A stretch of 64,000 nt of DNA from Liolophura sinensis (Eukaryota; Mollusca; Polyplacophora; Chitonida; Chitonidae): assembly GCF_032854445.1 (NCBI RefSeq), contig NC_088295.1:47977385-48041384 (forward strand). The letters are read 5' to 3'. Below, one piece after another: positions 22,701 to 36,060 of this stretch. Position numbers and translations under genes: made by a program. Within the stretch, counting starts at the first letter, position 1; each line of letters opens with the position of its first letter. The notes under the pieces are model-generated. The model did not search any database and was not told the origin of the DNA. It saw only the letters and a program-made list of their open reading frames with translations.

Positions 22701-25700
22701 AACCATTACAAAATGGTTCACCTTTTCATTCAGTCACCCAGTAAAATGTCTGCACGTTCGTGAAATTGCATCTGATAAATGTTACAATACCGACTGAAAT
22801 CGTCCCAAGCACTCTTTCTTCCGTTTTACTAAACACGTATTTCATATTGCTGAAAACACACTTAAGTGTTCTGTCTAATAACACTGTCTTTAGTTTTTGA
22901 CCACACGTTTTTCATTCCTTTGTATTATAAACGTGTTTATATACTGGTTTATATTGATCATATGGTGCATGTGTTTCTATGGAAACGCTGGTCCAGTCCT
23001 GCATCAGCGATCTTCGGCTTCCAATAGACTGAAACAGTATTTGTAAACAAACATCAAATAAGAAACATGTACGTAATGTATGTAAAACCACTAACAATCT
23101 CACGAACCGTACATATAATACGTGTATACCTTCCACAGGGTCGAGAGATTGCATCTTCCACCTGGGGTTTGTAACAACATCAGCAATTCGTTTATTTTAC
23201 ACAGCAATTAAAGGAAATAACGAATAACCACAAACACTTTCTTAATATCCTTCTATATATTACGTATTAAATTCACTCTATACACGCAACTTGAACGATG
23301 CTTGCACATATAGAAAGCGTGTTGAATTAGTCTATGTCAATTCGAATGAGTATTTGGTGGGCGCTGCACGCCTTATTATTAGAATTTCCAAGCATGCAGT
23401 GTCCCGTCTTAATTAACTACTGTATTTTGAAGAGTCTAGTGAATCTTGTGTACACGAAGAAGTCCGAGTTTAGAAGACTGAACCTCATTAAAACCTCTCG
23501 ATTCTTTAATCTTCTTTAGAATCCATTTCGAAACTTGCGAATCACCTTTTGTCTCCAGTCATTCAACCGGGGACCAAAATAATCTGAGCAAAGTTTCTGC
23601 TTTGGTTTTAATTTCGGGAGCTAATCGGATTATTATAATTAGCAGTACTTCTGATTGTTAACTGAACAGGTGTGTCAGCTTAAGGATCGAGCTTTCAAAT
23701 AGGATTAAACCAGTAATAACATCGACGAGGGGATTTCTCTTTCCCAATGACTGACTACAAACTAAAGGACATCACCTAAACCTTTGTCCAGTACGAACAG
23801 AAAACCAAAATGTCGAACAGTTTAAACCATACGTTCCCAATACGACGATGGAAACTTAACACATCTCTCAACATTTTCCCAGTGACTTGCCACAGTCTAC
23901 AAACTATTTGGAAAAATGCCGTCATTAATATCTTTTTAAAAAGCATTTTCTATCCAACACGAACATTTCATTTTTATATTATCATCATATGGGTTTGCAA
24001 AGGACATGTTACGGAAAAGTGAACTGGTATATCAAGTAACTCACGCCTTGTATATTTGTTTTTATTACTACGTTTGGGTAAAGAAAAAATGCACGAAAGC
24101 TGCAGTCATAAAAACGTTACTATGTGCAGACATTCCTGTACGGGCGTCTACACTGAAGTCCAATTGTCGCTTTGCAGAGTTGCTAAGTTACCGTTTACTA
24201 AATGTGATGACAGCGCAGCAGCATTTTGAGTAATTCTTGACCAATGACGTCTAATGCATTGCAAGAAACATCACTACATATTCCAAAATCAAGTAGACAC
24301 ACTGATAAGTTTCACGTAATACACAAGGAGTGTAAAAACGAAGGCTTCATTTTGATTCAATATTTCAGCATTTTGTTATGTCATCATCAGGAGCGCATAT
24401 TTTTACCTAATTCTACTTCAGCCATGGTGCTATACGTGACTTCTGTTTAAGAAATTACATGAACAGCTAGAATAACATCCTGACTGAGGTAAATTGACCA
24501 GAGACCGTAATATAGCGGTTACGTGTGACTATTTGCCAACTGTCACGCTACTATGTCACGGCTGCTCCGGTTTTACTGTCTATGACGTGGTCATTCACAT
24601 TACATTTTCAAAATGACTTATATGTTCATTTCGCCATAAAAAATATAATTCACAAAATTTCGGTTTAGTAATAATTTAATGCAAATATGTAATTTGACGT
24701 AGGTGTATACGTATTTCAAGAAAGTTTGAAAAGTGTGAAGACCCCCCACGTGTCTTAGTCCGGAAAGAACTATTTGAGGGATAAGTGGCTGTCATCACGA
24801 ACTGTCTCTCGATACTGGAAAAGTCCGACAAAGAATTTAGTATTATGCAATTTTAAATTCCTTTGCATTAACTTGTTATTTTATGAAATGGAATTGTTGA
24901 GGTGTTCATCGACAAGCCAAATCATGCCATTGTGCTTATCAGGTAAATCTGTAAATCTTTATCAAAAACTGAATAGGCCTCTGCGAGTCCCACAGTTCCG
25001 CTGAGAATGTAACAATGGCGAGCTTTTATTCAGGGGAATCGGTCAAGCAGAGACTCTGTTGGTGTCTGGAGACAGGTGACATGTCCGTGCTGAGAAATGA
25101 CCCCTCGGGCCCTGGTCAAGTCACAATGTAGTTTGGATTGACCGCTGCAAATAAGAGGTGCGATTGGGAACAGTGGGACATTGGCGAGCAGCGAACATGT
25201 GACAGCCGCTAACTGCACTTTACGCTCACTCTCTGTGCTTCGCGTGCTAGGACGAGCTTTTGAACCTCCTAACAAAAAAAAAAAGACTACGTACACTTTA
25301 GCCCTGTGATTCCCACCCACTTAATAAGTTTATGGGAAAGTTATGTTAATCGATCTCGCCTGTCTTTGAACGTTTCATCCCAAATTTTAAAATGTTAAAA
25401 GTAGTTGTGCATATATATGTATATACTGAAAATGCGGCACATCACTCTGGGGCTATCTTGAATGCATGTCTGCATTTCTTCACGCCTTGCCTTTGATGAG
25501 TACAGAAAAAAAGGAGAAAAATGTTTTCGTCAATTCAGCGCATACAAAGATGTGTTGTTTAGCTGCGCGTGCGTATGTATTTGTTCTTTTGAAAAAAAAA
25601 ATGCTTTTTTCGTTGCGAGCTTTTGTTCTTGAATCTAAATGTCAGTCGCATGAAACTGATTATTCCTGGTGTGTGGAAGATTGTCTACTAATTGTTTTTT

Positions 25701-27406
25701 GAGTCGTCCATTTTGCGTGAAAAAATTTATAACAACTTGCCAGATTTTAACAGCTGTCAGATACAGTTCCGTATCAAATCAGTTGATCTCAATGTATTAG
25801 CTATTGCTGAAATTCATAGTTGATCAAAAGTCGATTGAAACATTTTCTTTCAAATCTCTGCTGGTTTACTGATGAAAAAAACGGTTAGAACTGCAGGTGG
25901 AATTCGTGGAATAACTCATTGGGATAAAATGATTATAAAGCTGTGATAATACATTTTGATTTAATCATCCTAAATATTGACTTTCTTGTATCAAAAGTAA
26001 ATCAATCACAAAATTTTCTGTTGTTGTCACGCTAATGCTTCACCTTGACTTTGCACGCGTCTCTATAGTAACTGCACCGCCGATCTTCTGTCGTCTGCTT
26101 CCCCATTCCATGCTCTTCTGTCAATCAAAGTTGTTATCGACATGTCGATCGAACGTCCAGCAATATCTGATATATAATCACACTCTTTGTAGCTACCGTG
26201 AACTTTTGGCTGTTTTGTTTGCTCAAGCAATTCTCTCTGATCAGACTAGCCATCTGTCCTCACACTGACTGAGGCTAAAACACGGACTATGTGCAACACG
26301 GTAATAGAACGCTGCGCGCGCTCCTACCAGCCATTATGTTTAGAGGCTTTTATTCCGCCATGACCAGGCCAGACGCTCACAGATTATCCCGGACTTGACT
26401 TCATATGGAAATGTGCGCATGTATTGTCACGGGCAGAATTATTTTCGTGTAATTAGAGTGAAACCTTGTTGGCTATTTCTTTTGTTGACATGCGGTACCA
26501 TGCTCTTACTCTACAACCTCGATCGATATAAACCCTTCACCCGTTGTTGTAAGGAAAATGGCCGAAAGTAATTCTTCTTTTATCTTTTTTTCGAAGTAAG
26601 TTCTCCAAACAGAACAATCGTTTGATTAAGCCATTTTTTTCAAGCTAGACCACACGAGGCATGAAATTTGTATCATAGGGAACAGGCCCAACCGGTGGAC
26701 AAGTCCGAGAATTTTTAAGAGTCGAATCAGTTTATCTTTCTTCAAAAGAAGCCACTTGGCATTTGGCAGATTGAATTGCAGTTTTATGAACTGTACAGGC
26801 GCTTCGAGAGAAATTTTAAACACATAAAACGGGAAGTAACATCTCTCCTGTTGTTGTAGTTGCTATAGGCCTAAAGTGCAGCTCGTTAAATGCCACGGAA
26901 GGGTGAGTCGAATCGTTCTTTGTGATCACTCAGGCGAAACGGCCGCCACCAGATTCAAACACAGTCCCTTAAAATAGATGATCGAAACAAGCCACATCCG
27001 ATTTACTCTATAGGGCCTTTATATTTGGCCCCTATGAGTCTGCTATAGATAGTCTATTAGTTTGAAATGAACGTTCAACATGAATCTGCAAATATGTGTA
27101 TCATACCTTGAACGACTATGTCAGATCTGTTATATCCGTCCAAGATCATACGCCGGCATTTCGTATTAGGGGAAAGTCTTCAGATCTGTTGTGTATGACC
27201 AATATCACGATGCGCTTGTTTACAACAAGTTTAGTGATAGATAGGCCTGATCATAATCCATACTGTAGTCTCGTATTTTTATTTCGTGTATGATCTAAAA
27301 TCATCTTTTAAAACATGTTTTCAAAGTCTAGAAAGAGCTTTTTGTGATCGGCCCCTGATACCCAAATCATGTACGATGTTAAAATGGTTGGCCTATCTCA
27401 TCGTCG
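19759..27406. other. Gene-poor interval, no feature recognised
   Basis: About 7.6 kb of mixed AT-rich sequence with only short chance frames. No repeat of clear family, RNA gene or exon could be supported here. Confidence 0.6.
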
Positions 27407-27582
27407 CTTACAAATCGTCCTATTAGACGTAAACCTGCTTACCATCATGTAACCTGTAACTGAGGCGCCCCACCAGTTTCCTATTTCTTCCTCACTTACA
27501 CATCGTCCTGTTAGACCTAAACCTGCTTACCATTATTTTCCCTATAACTGAGGCGCCTCACCGGTGGCCTATCTTCATCATG
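27407..27582. repeat. 88 bp tandem duplication
   Basis: CTTACAAATCGTCCTATTAG at 27407 recurs in diverged form at 27495, followed in both by AAACCTGCTTACCAT and AACTGAGGCGCC. The two copies are roughly 80-85 percent alike by eye. Confidence 0.85.
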
Positions 27583-27824
27583 CAAAAAGCCTAACCAATT
27601 CGAAATTGTGGATCAACGTTAAGTTTTCAGGAACCAAAAGAACTTTGGAATTATTGTCATGTACATTTAGTTTTGGGCATGTCTAAACGCTCCATTTGTT
27701 TTTCGACCCTTTACTGCTTTATTATGTTGAAAGGTACTTTAATTGCCCAAAACATTTTTAGCACCAAATATTTTTCTCTTCTCCTGGCTTTGTTGTAACA
27801 TGTACATATATATTCTTTCTGTCA

Positions 27825-27926
27825 TCAGCCTGCGAATGGTCGTGAGTTTCCCCAGGGCTCTGTCTGGTTTCCTCCCACCATAATGCTGGCCGCCGTCGTA
27901 TATAAAAATAAATAAATAAATAAATA
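27825..27926 (+). repeat. SINE-A, 3' half
   Basis: Contains CAGCCTGCGAATGGTCGTGA, CCAGGGCTCTGTCTGGTTTC, CACCATAATGCTGGCCGCCG, then directly an AAATAAATAAATAAAT tail; the GTACGGCGTAAAACACC piece is lost. The minus-strand frames over it are repeat-derived. Confidence 0.85.
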
Positions 27927-29026
27927 TATTTCTCATATTCCACTTTGAAAGTATTGATGATCCTATTGGTAAATTAAAGCCCAGAAATATCGATGTCCTT
28001 TTATGAGTCTCACATTGATGAGAATCATACTATGCTCGTGTGCATATAAAATGTTAAACTTTGCCTTGGGTCTGTAGTACAATTACATTTCTACCCATCC
28101 TTCTAACAACACTCTCTAAGCCTGTGATAAGAATGAAAGTCACGACTGATGCCCCGCTGTTGCGAATAGAAATCATGACTTATAGTGCTTGGTCCACGAG
28201 TTGATTATCATGTCGTATTGACCGAATAACCTGTGAGTAGGACTACAATACAGCTCCTAATCTCTCACGGCCCGTTGTTGGTCACTCCTGTCCCACAACA
28301 GGAATTGCCGAACCCAGCGAATTAACTGCAGATGGTGCGATAAAGTTGATTTTCTGTAATTTTGTTGACTATTACGGCATGTGTCAGATTGTTATCTGAG
28401 TGTAGTTGTCAAACACTGGGTGGTACTGACCGTCAGGCCTTAGGAGTGGTCATTCACAACTTTACTGTTCTCCATTGTCCATTGCCAGGGCACGTGACGC
28501 CATTATGGATACACCCGTCTCATATATATACGTGTCTCACACGAGACATTGATTGCCATTGTAATTACAACACTCCCACAAACGAATTTGTTTGGTTGCT
28601 GTTTAAAGCCTTTTTCAAGAATTTTTCTCTCATTCTGGAGTGAATGAAACTTCTTGATGCTTTCCCATTTAGTGCCAGAATTTCAATAAATCAAATGCAA
28701 CTCATCCAAGTGGTTCCCTTCGAAACAAGAGCAATGAAATCTTCGTTGAACTGGTAATCATAGCAATCGTAATCACTATTTCAACCGCTTGAATGTAATT
28801 TTTATAATTAGCACAGTGAAATTTGTTCAGCTGAAAACCACATAAGCTTCCCTCTGAGAGGACTTTGTCATTTAAACAAAGTTATATAGTTAACACTAAC
28901 AAATTTAAAATGAAAGTATGTATACGGCAGATGATTTCATTTTGAATTTTGTTGCACTTTGATGAGAGTATGAAATGTATGTTTGTCTTAGTCTAGTTCG
29001 GGGGAGATCGACCAAGGTGATTTCGT

Positions 29027-29070
29027 CGTTGGTTTCGGCTGGGCTCTGTCTGGTTTCCTCCTTTAATATA
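29027..29070 (+). repeat. SINE-A, short internal fragment
   Basis: Contains GGTTTCGGCTGGGCTCTGTC and TGGTTTCCTCC, matching the middle of the family. It faces the opposite copy at 29117-29222. Confidence 0.6.
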
Positions 29071-29116
29071 CCTGATCTCAGCCCTATGAACGAAATGTCA
29101 CGAAAACTTACAACAT

Positions 29117-29222
29117 CGTGGATTTGATTTTTGTTTAACGCCATACAATATTTTTTCATTTACACGATGAAGGTCAATATTAAGGATGGAGGAAACCGAA
29201 TTACCAGGGGTAAACCACGGAA
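29117..29222 (-). repeat. SINE-A, 3' half, diverged
   Basis: The plus strand reads TTTGTTTAACGCCATACAAT, TTACACGATGAAGGTCAATA, then ATGGAGGAAACCGAATTACC and GGGGTAAACCACGG. All family landmarks are in order but with many changes, indicating an old copy. Confidence 0.7.
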
Positions 29223-29956
29223 CTTTAAAAGTTTCTGACAAACTTTGTGAAGTACAAATATGATCAGCAAGTATTGGTGGAAGACATGTGGTCTTAAATG
29301 AAGACTATATTGTGAACATCGTAAAACTTATCAGTGGAACTCTTGCTTTGGTAAACCCTTATGGTTTAGAAGGATACCGTTTTCACCTATGGCGTCAAAT
29401 TCATCCAAAGTAACCGTATCGATTAGTAACGTTTCCTAATTAACGTCCTCTCGGGTAAATACAGTAACTCTGGAGGAACTGCCGTCAACATATTTAAAGT
29501 TTCCGCTAATGGCTGGGCTTACAAATACAACTACCTCTTTATTCACAGAATCTTGGCAATATAATGACTTGCTCGATTGCATCATGACAAGCGTTATCTA
29601 TTCTCGTGGCGATCTTAACTCCTCCCTTGGACATTTCAGTGACAATGGAATTACACACAAAGACTTCACGTTACCATTAAAGTAATTGCCGAGCTCGAAG
29701 CAAATCCATTTACACCTGCCCACATGCGTCTGTGTGTCAAACCTACCAGCACACCCATAGCGTGCTCTTTGTATAAACACAGCAGCCTAAGTTTAGTAAT
29801 AAGGACAGAAAATTCACGCATTAGAAAAAACTTTTATTCCAAACCGTGCAATGATGATATACTGGCTAGAAATATGATTTTTGACTAGAAGATTCTTGTG
29901 GTTTCACATTCAGTAATATATACTGAGAAGGAGATTACAAATGCCTCCTAATATAC

Positions 29957-30005
29957 TGTTGGTTCGGCGTAAAACATCAAATTAATAAATAAAAAAATAA
30001 ATAAT
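29957..30005 (+). repeat. SINE-A, terminal fragment
   Basis: GGTTCGGCGTAAAACATCAA is followed by an A/T-rich AAATAA tail. Only the last part of the family is present. Confidence 0.65.
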
Positions 30006-33000
30006 ATTACGAGTGTATAGGTTTTTTAACCTGTTCAGTTGTTTATACCATAGAATATACCGTTTACTATAATATATATAATGAACCATAATGAGGAATG
30101 GATAACTTCTGTTTTAAAGACGTTTGCATTTATATTATTAATGTTGAAACAATCATAGATTTTATTAGTATATATGCGTTCTTATTGTCCGTTTGGCAAT
30201 CATTTTGTTTCAGGGGATACATAAAACAAAAAAGACTAATTATTCTGTTTTGTTGACACTATTATGGATAATAATCTTGTGAACACCCGAATGAATATAT
30301 TTTAACGCAAAATTTGCTGTCTATCTGCCAAATCCGAAGAGCTATTTGACTAATGTTATGTGATAAAGAAAAATGTTATTAGGGCAATGGAATGTAACGT
30401 TTGACGTTTACGCATGTGTGGATTTGATATCAAGATTTTTCTATTTTCCTCTATAATTATCAACATCATCGTCCCAGCTGCTTAGAGTGAAACAAAGCAT
30501 GGTACATTTGTCCGACCAGGCTAAAGAGATCACGGAAACAAACACAGCTTCCTGAGTCTTCCGAACAGCTTAATAGATTGCAAGGCAAACTAAGCATGAC
30601 CGCCATTAAACATCTTTTCATGGACGATAAACAGCTTCAAAAGGGTATAAAGAATGCGGTCATAAACGTTTAAGAACATCCAGCCGGCATGCTTGACAAC
30701 ATGACTGGAACACCGTTCTTCTGTAGCGGAGGCAATAAAATCTTGATTTATGGTTCGTAGTCTATTGTGCTTGAATTGGCACCATCTGCACCAATCGGTC
30801 ATTGCACGTGTTTTCTGCGGTAAACAAGGCGTAAACATTAATGACTGTATGATTAACACGAACTATCGTCCATAAAACAGCTTTCATTGCGGTGGACAAA
30901 GTGTCCACCTCGCTGAAAAACTAATATTGGCAATAGATATATGGACCTATTAAAACGGACGCTCTTTTAGGGTGTCAAGTTACAGAAGTGACCATCATAT
31001 ACTGGAGACATCGGCATCGATCAAAGGTGATACAAATTTTATATCCACACTAACAAAGGCGATTTTTGACGGAAATACAGTTTTATTGGCGTTTTTAACA
31101 TTCGGCGTATATATTTTTTGTGGGCTCGTGTTTGATAGGAGGTCAACAACTCAACGTCTTTGAAGCAAAGAGCTGCGTATGCTTTGACAAGTACCCGCCC
31201 AACGAAAATAGACGTAGCCTTGTGCTATATTTATAAAGTAAAACAAAACATGATTCTAACTGCATTTCCAAGTGGAACATGATCCCATAGCATTGTACTG
31301 AACCGTGAAAGATGCTTTTTCTTCACATAAACTTTATGGTACTTTCATGTTGCACTTCTTTCATTATGTTACAACGGCCTGCTACAATTTCCGTGGGAAT
31401 GGTCAACCTCATGTGTAAACTGAAAGGGGCATTGGCATGTATGAGCAAAATACCACTGGGTTATCTAGAATAGTAGATCTTTTCATCTTCGTTTCAGTTC
31501 TTTCTACTTGTCGAAAAGTCAGGAAGCAACACGTGAAGACCTGAACAAGGTTTATATCATGCTGTGCTATAGCGATTGTTAAGAAACTTTCTCCAAGAAG
31601 AGCGTCTTTAATTTATCTTCTGTAAATTGGTTTCGTTTCCTTCAACGACCACAAAAGGGGGTTGGATAATTGATAGACCGCGTTCACAGTAACGTCTCTG
31701 AAAACACATGTCAAATCTCAGTACGTGGACGATTTTAATTGAAGTGAATTTCTGGCTGATTAAGCTAATGGGAGGCGAATAGAACGTAAAAGATGTGTCA
31801 CAAGGCACTGGTGTCTAATCCGTTGGGTGAGGGGACCGTTCACACGCTAGGCTCATGTCATATACCTGTTACCTGTTACATGTAGGTTAGAGTTAGAAAA
31901 TAAGAAAGAATCTTATAAAAACTGACACCCTTACACAAATCCTGACTACACACGCATGGGTCATGGCCTTTCCATTCCCACGTAATGAGCCAAATTAAGG
32001 CTGTAAGAGGGGGGAAAACACCTTCGCTGCACGCAGGGGATTGAGATCTAGTTACATGTAATTGTTACGTCATTCGAGATCTTACCTTTAATCAAGGGTC
32101 ATGTGACAAAGGTAATTCAAATGACAATGTCTGTAAGCCTATACAGAAAAGACGTTGCCCAGTGTCTCTTAATGTACCGAAGTGAAAATAAACCTCTTAG
32201 GTCCCCCATCATTTGTTGACACCATTGTAAAGCTTATGCTACTAAGATGTAAGTCCTTCTTGAATGTGTGTCTAGTGCATGTAATCTAACAAATGCTAGC
32301 TTGAAGAGCTGTGGATTATCCTTGAAAGCGTGCCACTGTTAACACGAATGGTTTTGGCCTGGTATATATTGTCATAGATAAAACAGAGAGCTTAGATGGG
32401 TGTGTTTCAAGTGCCAAGTAGGCCCTGTTTATGACAGGTCCTTCTTAAGGTGTTGCTATAAGAAGTCTCGAGTCTTAACTTCTTATCCCTAACCTCGTGC
32501 TACCCATCATTTCTTGACAGCATTGTTATAGGCCTACTCTTCAGTACATTATACGGGTCTAAAGTCTGTAATCCGACAATTACTGGCTGAATTAAGCGTT
32601 GTATATAAAGCCCTTAAAGGCATGCCAATGTTGAATTGAATACATTTGTACGTGGTTAACGCTAAATTGGAAAACGCACGTTCATCTTATGCGTGTATGG
32701 AATGTGGTAAAGCCCTGTTATATTCACACGCGTTTAATCCCTTCATCTGTTGTCAGCACCTCTGTTCGGCATATTACTTGAGACGAAATAATTGCACAGA
32801 CTGCGAAGCATGTACACTTCGAAGATGTACCCCACAATCGAGAACAAGAAAGCTAATTCCCAACAAAAAAACAGTAATTATACTCCTCCAACTAGCTGTT
32901 CGTCGCGACGAAGAAATCCCCAAGTGCTACTTGAGTAGCAAGTTCACAGTGCTGTCAAATGTTGTTACCATGAACACCTTCTCACAAAATATTAATATTG

Positions 33001-35837
33001 TTTGGAGATTATCGATAACTTAACACAGATCTGTACTGCTGCATGCAAAGTAGTATGGTACTTAAGCTGTGTCAAAAATACACTTTCACGCACTTATGTC
33101 TACGATCAGCTCAGAATTTTGCGATTCGAATAAACTGTATAGAATGTACATGTAGATGTTTAAAAATCTAACACATTTGTTGAAAACTGGGTTTATGTGT
33201 AGAGCCATGCAGAGTGCAGAGAACCACGTTCCCGCGAACCTGCTCATTCAGGTAGGGGATAACCATGTGGAAGCTTCGAAAACGCATGATTACGATACAT
33301 GTGGTCACGAGGGTCAGTCAAGAGCTACCAAGGGAACCCATTTAATAACACTCGGCCAAGGAGAGTCCTGGAAACGCTCTATCTCCAAACCATGAAGATG
33401 GCAGTTTGGAGTAAACATACATGTATGCGCCAAGAAAGGGAACTCAGAAGGAAAACAAGTTTATAAAAATTGTGTTATAGGTTTAATGTCCGTGTAGATG
33501 CATATGGCGTTCTGGCGCAATGATTATCGTTAATATATTATGTAAATCTCCGCAATAATCCGTTATCCAGACACGAAGAAAAACTGAACGTTATATAATG
33601 ATACACTGTACAAAACCCCTGAAGCAAGCGTTATGATAATACGTGACAACATCATTTATTTAAGATTGTATCAATATTAATTCGACGTTTTTGAGCGGTA
33701 TGGTAATGCATTTATTCCACTGGGTTATCCGTTGATCTATTGTCGTGCAGATCGTTTCAGACGTTAATTAATTATGCATTGCAGATGTGTTCATTAACGA
33801 TTGAAACCACAGATGTAATCTCTATTGATCTTGTTGATGCATCTATACCGCAACCTGACGGGATATTTGGTTTCATGAGGCATCTAGGTAATAGGCTGTG
33901 GAAATTGAGAAATACTTGTACAGACAAACAGGAATTTTAATAGGATTTCGAAAGGTCAAAAGCTATTAAATTTACTACACGTATTGTTACTCAGTGATGA
34001 CATACGCTTGCCATATATATTCTATTAAACTAAACGAAACCGCATCAAGAACATTAAAAAAAAAACAAAGCTCATAGAGATGATTACAAACCGTCCTAAT
34101 TGATTGCGTAAAGCCAGCCGACAATGACGGCTGGAGACGTGACTGTATTACAAACGCACCGTTTGTCTATTTATCCGAAGTCACCATGACTGATCATAAC
34201 TGATAATGTTAGCTCTTAGCTGTACCTCAACGGAAGACTGCACCCAGTGCCCTTAATGTCGTACAGTGTCAACCCTCGGGGCATGATTTAAAATAACAGC
34301 AGCGTACAACGCAGGAGTCAAAGTAAAAGATATGAATTTTTGTCAGAACGTGATTTGACAGCAGATGGGTGAATTTCAGGTGCTTGCACGAGAATCCACT
34401 AAACTTACAACGACAGCGTCGTTTTGAAACTAATAAATACAACAAAGATGGCGATGACGTCTTATTTCTGATGCAGCGAATTAAATATATATGCCTTGAA
34501 ACCGGATATTGGTAACGTTCCTTACAATGCAGTTCTGCATGTCTATAAATACATGTATAATACTCATGCATGTTAATTTTTGTCATTTCCGACTTAAGTA
34601 GCCGATGAAAAACACCTGAAGTCTTCGCAATAGTCTGATTAGTTAATCAGTGGAGTCGTGATTAATGAATACGACGATTGTTTATTGTTAGGTGTTTACC
34701 TGGAAAGTTTAGATGGTTACATGAACTGTGATGAGAGCTGTGCGAGACGGCATATTGAGGCATACCGACGTATGGCGGAACGTCGTTAACTATGATTGCA
34801 AAGACAAGGTGTTAGACATTTTAGACGCTATAAGAAGGCAACTATATATGTTACAAGCCAGGGACACAAAAACCTTAAAATAAGGTTGTTTCTCTAAATT
34901 TAAGTTGGGAGGATGTTAACAAGTTACATGAAATATATACAACATTTTCGGTTCATGACGAAAAGTATAATTGTTTGTGTGTATTGAAAAAGCCAGGCGT
35001 GTTTGAACTTTGACGTTATGCCCCCTAATTCATTCAAATGCGATAAGGAACAAATTTTGCAAAAAAAAATTTTAATGGATAAGCTAAGGAGAAGCACTGG
35101 TTATGTTGACTAGATATATATGCCAGGTAAATTAATAACTGCTTTAGATTTAAAACAGTGGCTTCAGGCAAATATATGATCATTTGCAAAACAAAATAAG
35201 GCGTGAGATATTTGGTTTTCACGTGAGTGGAATTATTGTGTAATTGAATCTTATACTATCTTTACGCTCCACTGGGACATACACCATGTATTCAGAATAA
35301 AATGTGCATGTAATAAACTTCAGCGGTAAAACCCAGATTGCATATCAATTTTCTAAATACATTCAAGTGTTAGACCAACTGATCAACAACATAAGTGTTT
35401 TAAAATATATACAAAAAGATAGAGAATTATCAGCATGATACCTCTTCATTTTTTTTCGACTTGTGATTTGTCGAAAGGCAAGAAAACCATACAAATATTG
35501 ATCAGAAATTATAGTAAAGTTTGTGATATTATCGATTGTTATTTTCAACTATTAAAAATTACGATGTATTATACGTCTATCTGTATATGAAGTCAACTAC
35601 ATGGGGTGTTGTTCTTCTTTCTGTTATTCAGTACATTCGTAATTGTGTGACTTTTTGTTTCATTAAGGTAGCTTAACATGAATAGAAATAAGGCAAGATC
35701 GGATGGCTTCTACCGGACTTCTCTCATCGTAACAGTAAAATAATCTTCAGAACAGCGTAAATCACATATCAAACAAAACACGAAGAAATATACCTCAAAT
35801 ATTTATATATTATTTAAAAAATTATTTGGTGCGATCA
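30006..35837. other. Gene-poor interval with one Cys-rich open frame
   Basis: Includes the ~298 bp duplication. A 125-codon plus-strand frame at 32646-33023 carries paired cysteines (CMEC, CTDCEAC) but begins at TTG, has no recognisable zinc-binding spacing, and shows no neighbouring exons. I see nothing else that stands out. Confidence 0.55.
32200..32645. repeat. Diverged tandem duplication, period about 298 bp
   Basis: CCCATCATTTGTTGACACCA at 32205 corresponds to CCCATCATTTCTTGACAGCA at 32503. Later, GTAATCTAACAAATGCTAGC corresponds to GTAATCCGACAATTACTGGC, and AAAGCGTGCCACTGTT to AAAGGCATGCCAATGTT. Similarity is patchy, so the duplication is old. Confidence 0.6.
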
Positions 35838-35945
35838 AAAGGCCTCAGTAACCAAATGGTTAGCGGGCTATCGCAGCACAATGACTCAGGCGCGTTTCAC
35901 CAATGCATTCGTAGTGAGTTCAAGTTCAACTCATGATGGCTTTTT
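35838..35945 (+). repeat. SINE-A, tRNA-like head and start of body
   Basis: GGCCTCAGTAACCAAATGGT then TAGCGGGCTATCGCAGCACA, GACTCAGGCGCGTTTCACCA, GCATTCGTAGTGAGTTCAAG and CAACTCATGATGGC. This is the 5' half of the family and complements the head-only minus-strand copy at 19.3 kb. An ATG in its last bases starts a 76-codon frame (35933-36163). Confidence 0.8.
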
Positions 35946-36060
35946 TATTGGATTTATTGGACGATTCATTGGTGGAGGGAACAGAGGAGCCGGATAAACA
36001 ACCGACCTTTGGCAGCTTCCTGAAGAACTTTCTCACGTGTGACGTAGACATACCCATATA
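35946..36060 (+). repeat. Probable second SINE-type tail joined to SINE-A head
   Basis: The stretch GGTGGAGGGAACAGAGGAGC, then ACAACCGACCTTTGGCAGC and GAACTTTCTCACGTGTGACG, resembles a tail module I recall from other marine invertebrate SINEs (GGAGAAAACCACCGACCTT type). There is no second copy in this window, so this rests on memory. If right, the 76-codon frame here is not a gene. Confidence 0.4.

Noticed and set aside
30390-30400. TGGAATGTAA resembling the start of miR-1
   Set aside because: The match breaks after TGGAATGTAA (AACG, not AAAG) and no hairpin was visible. I also looked for let-7, miR-9, miR-100/10, miR-124 and miR-184 cores and saw none.
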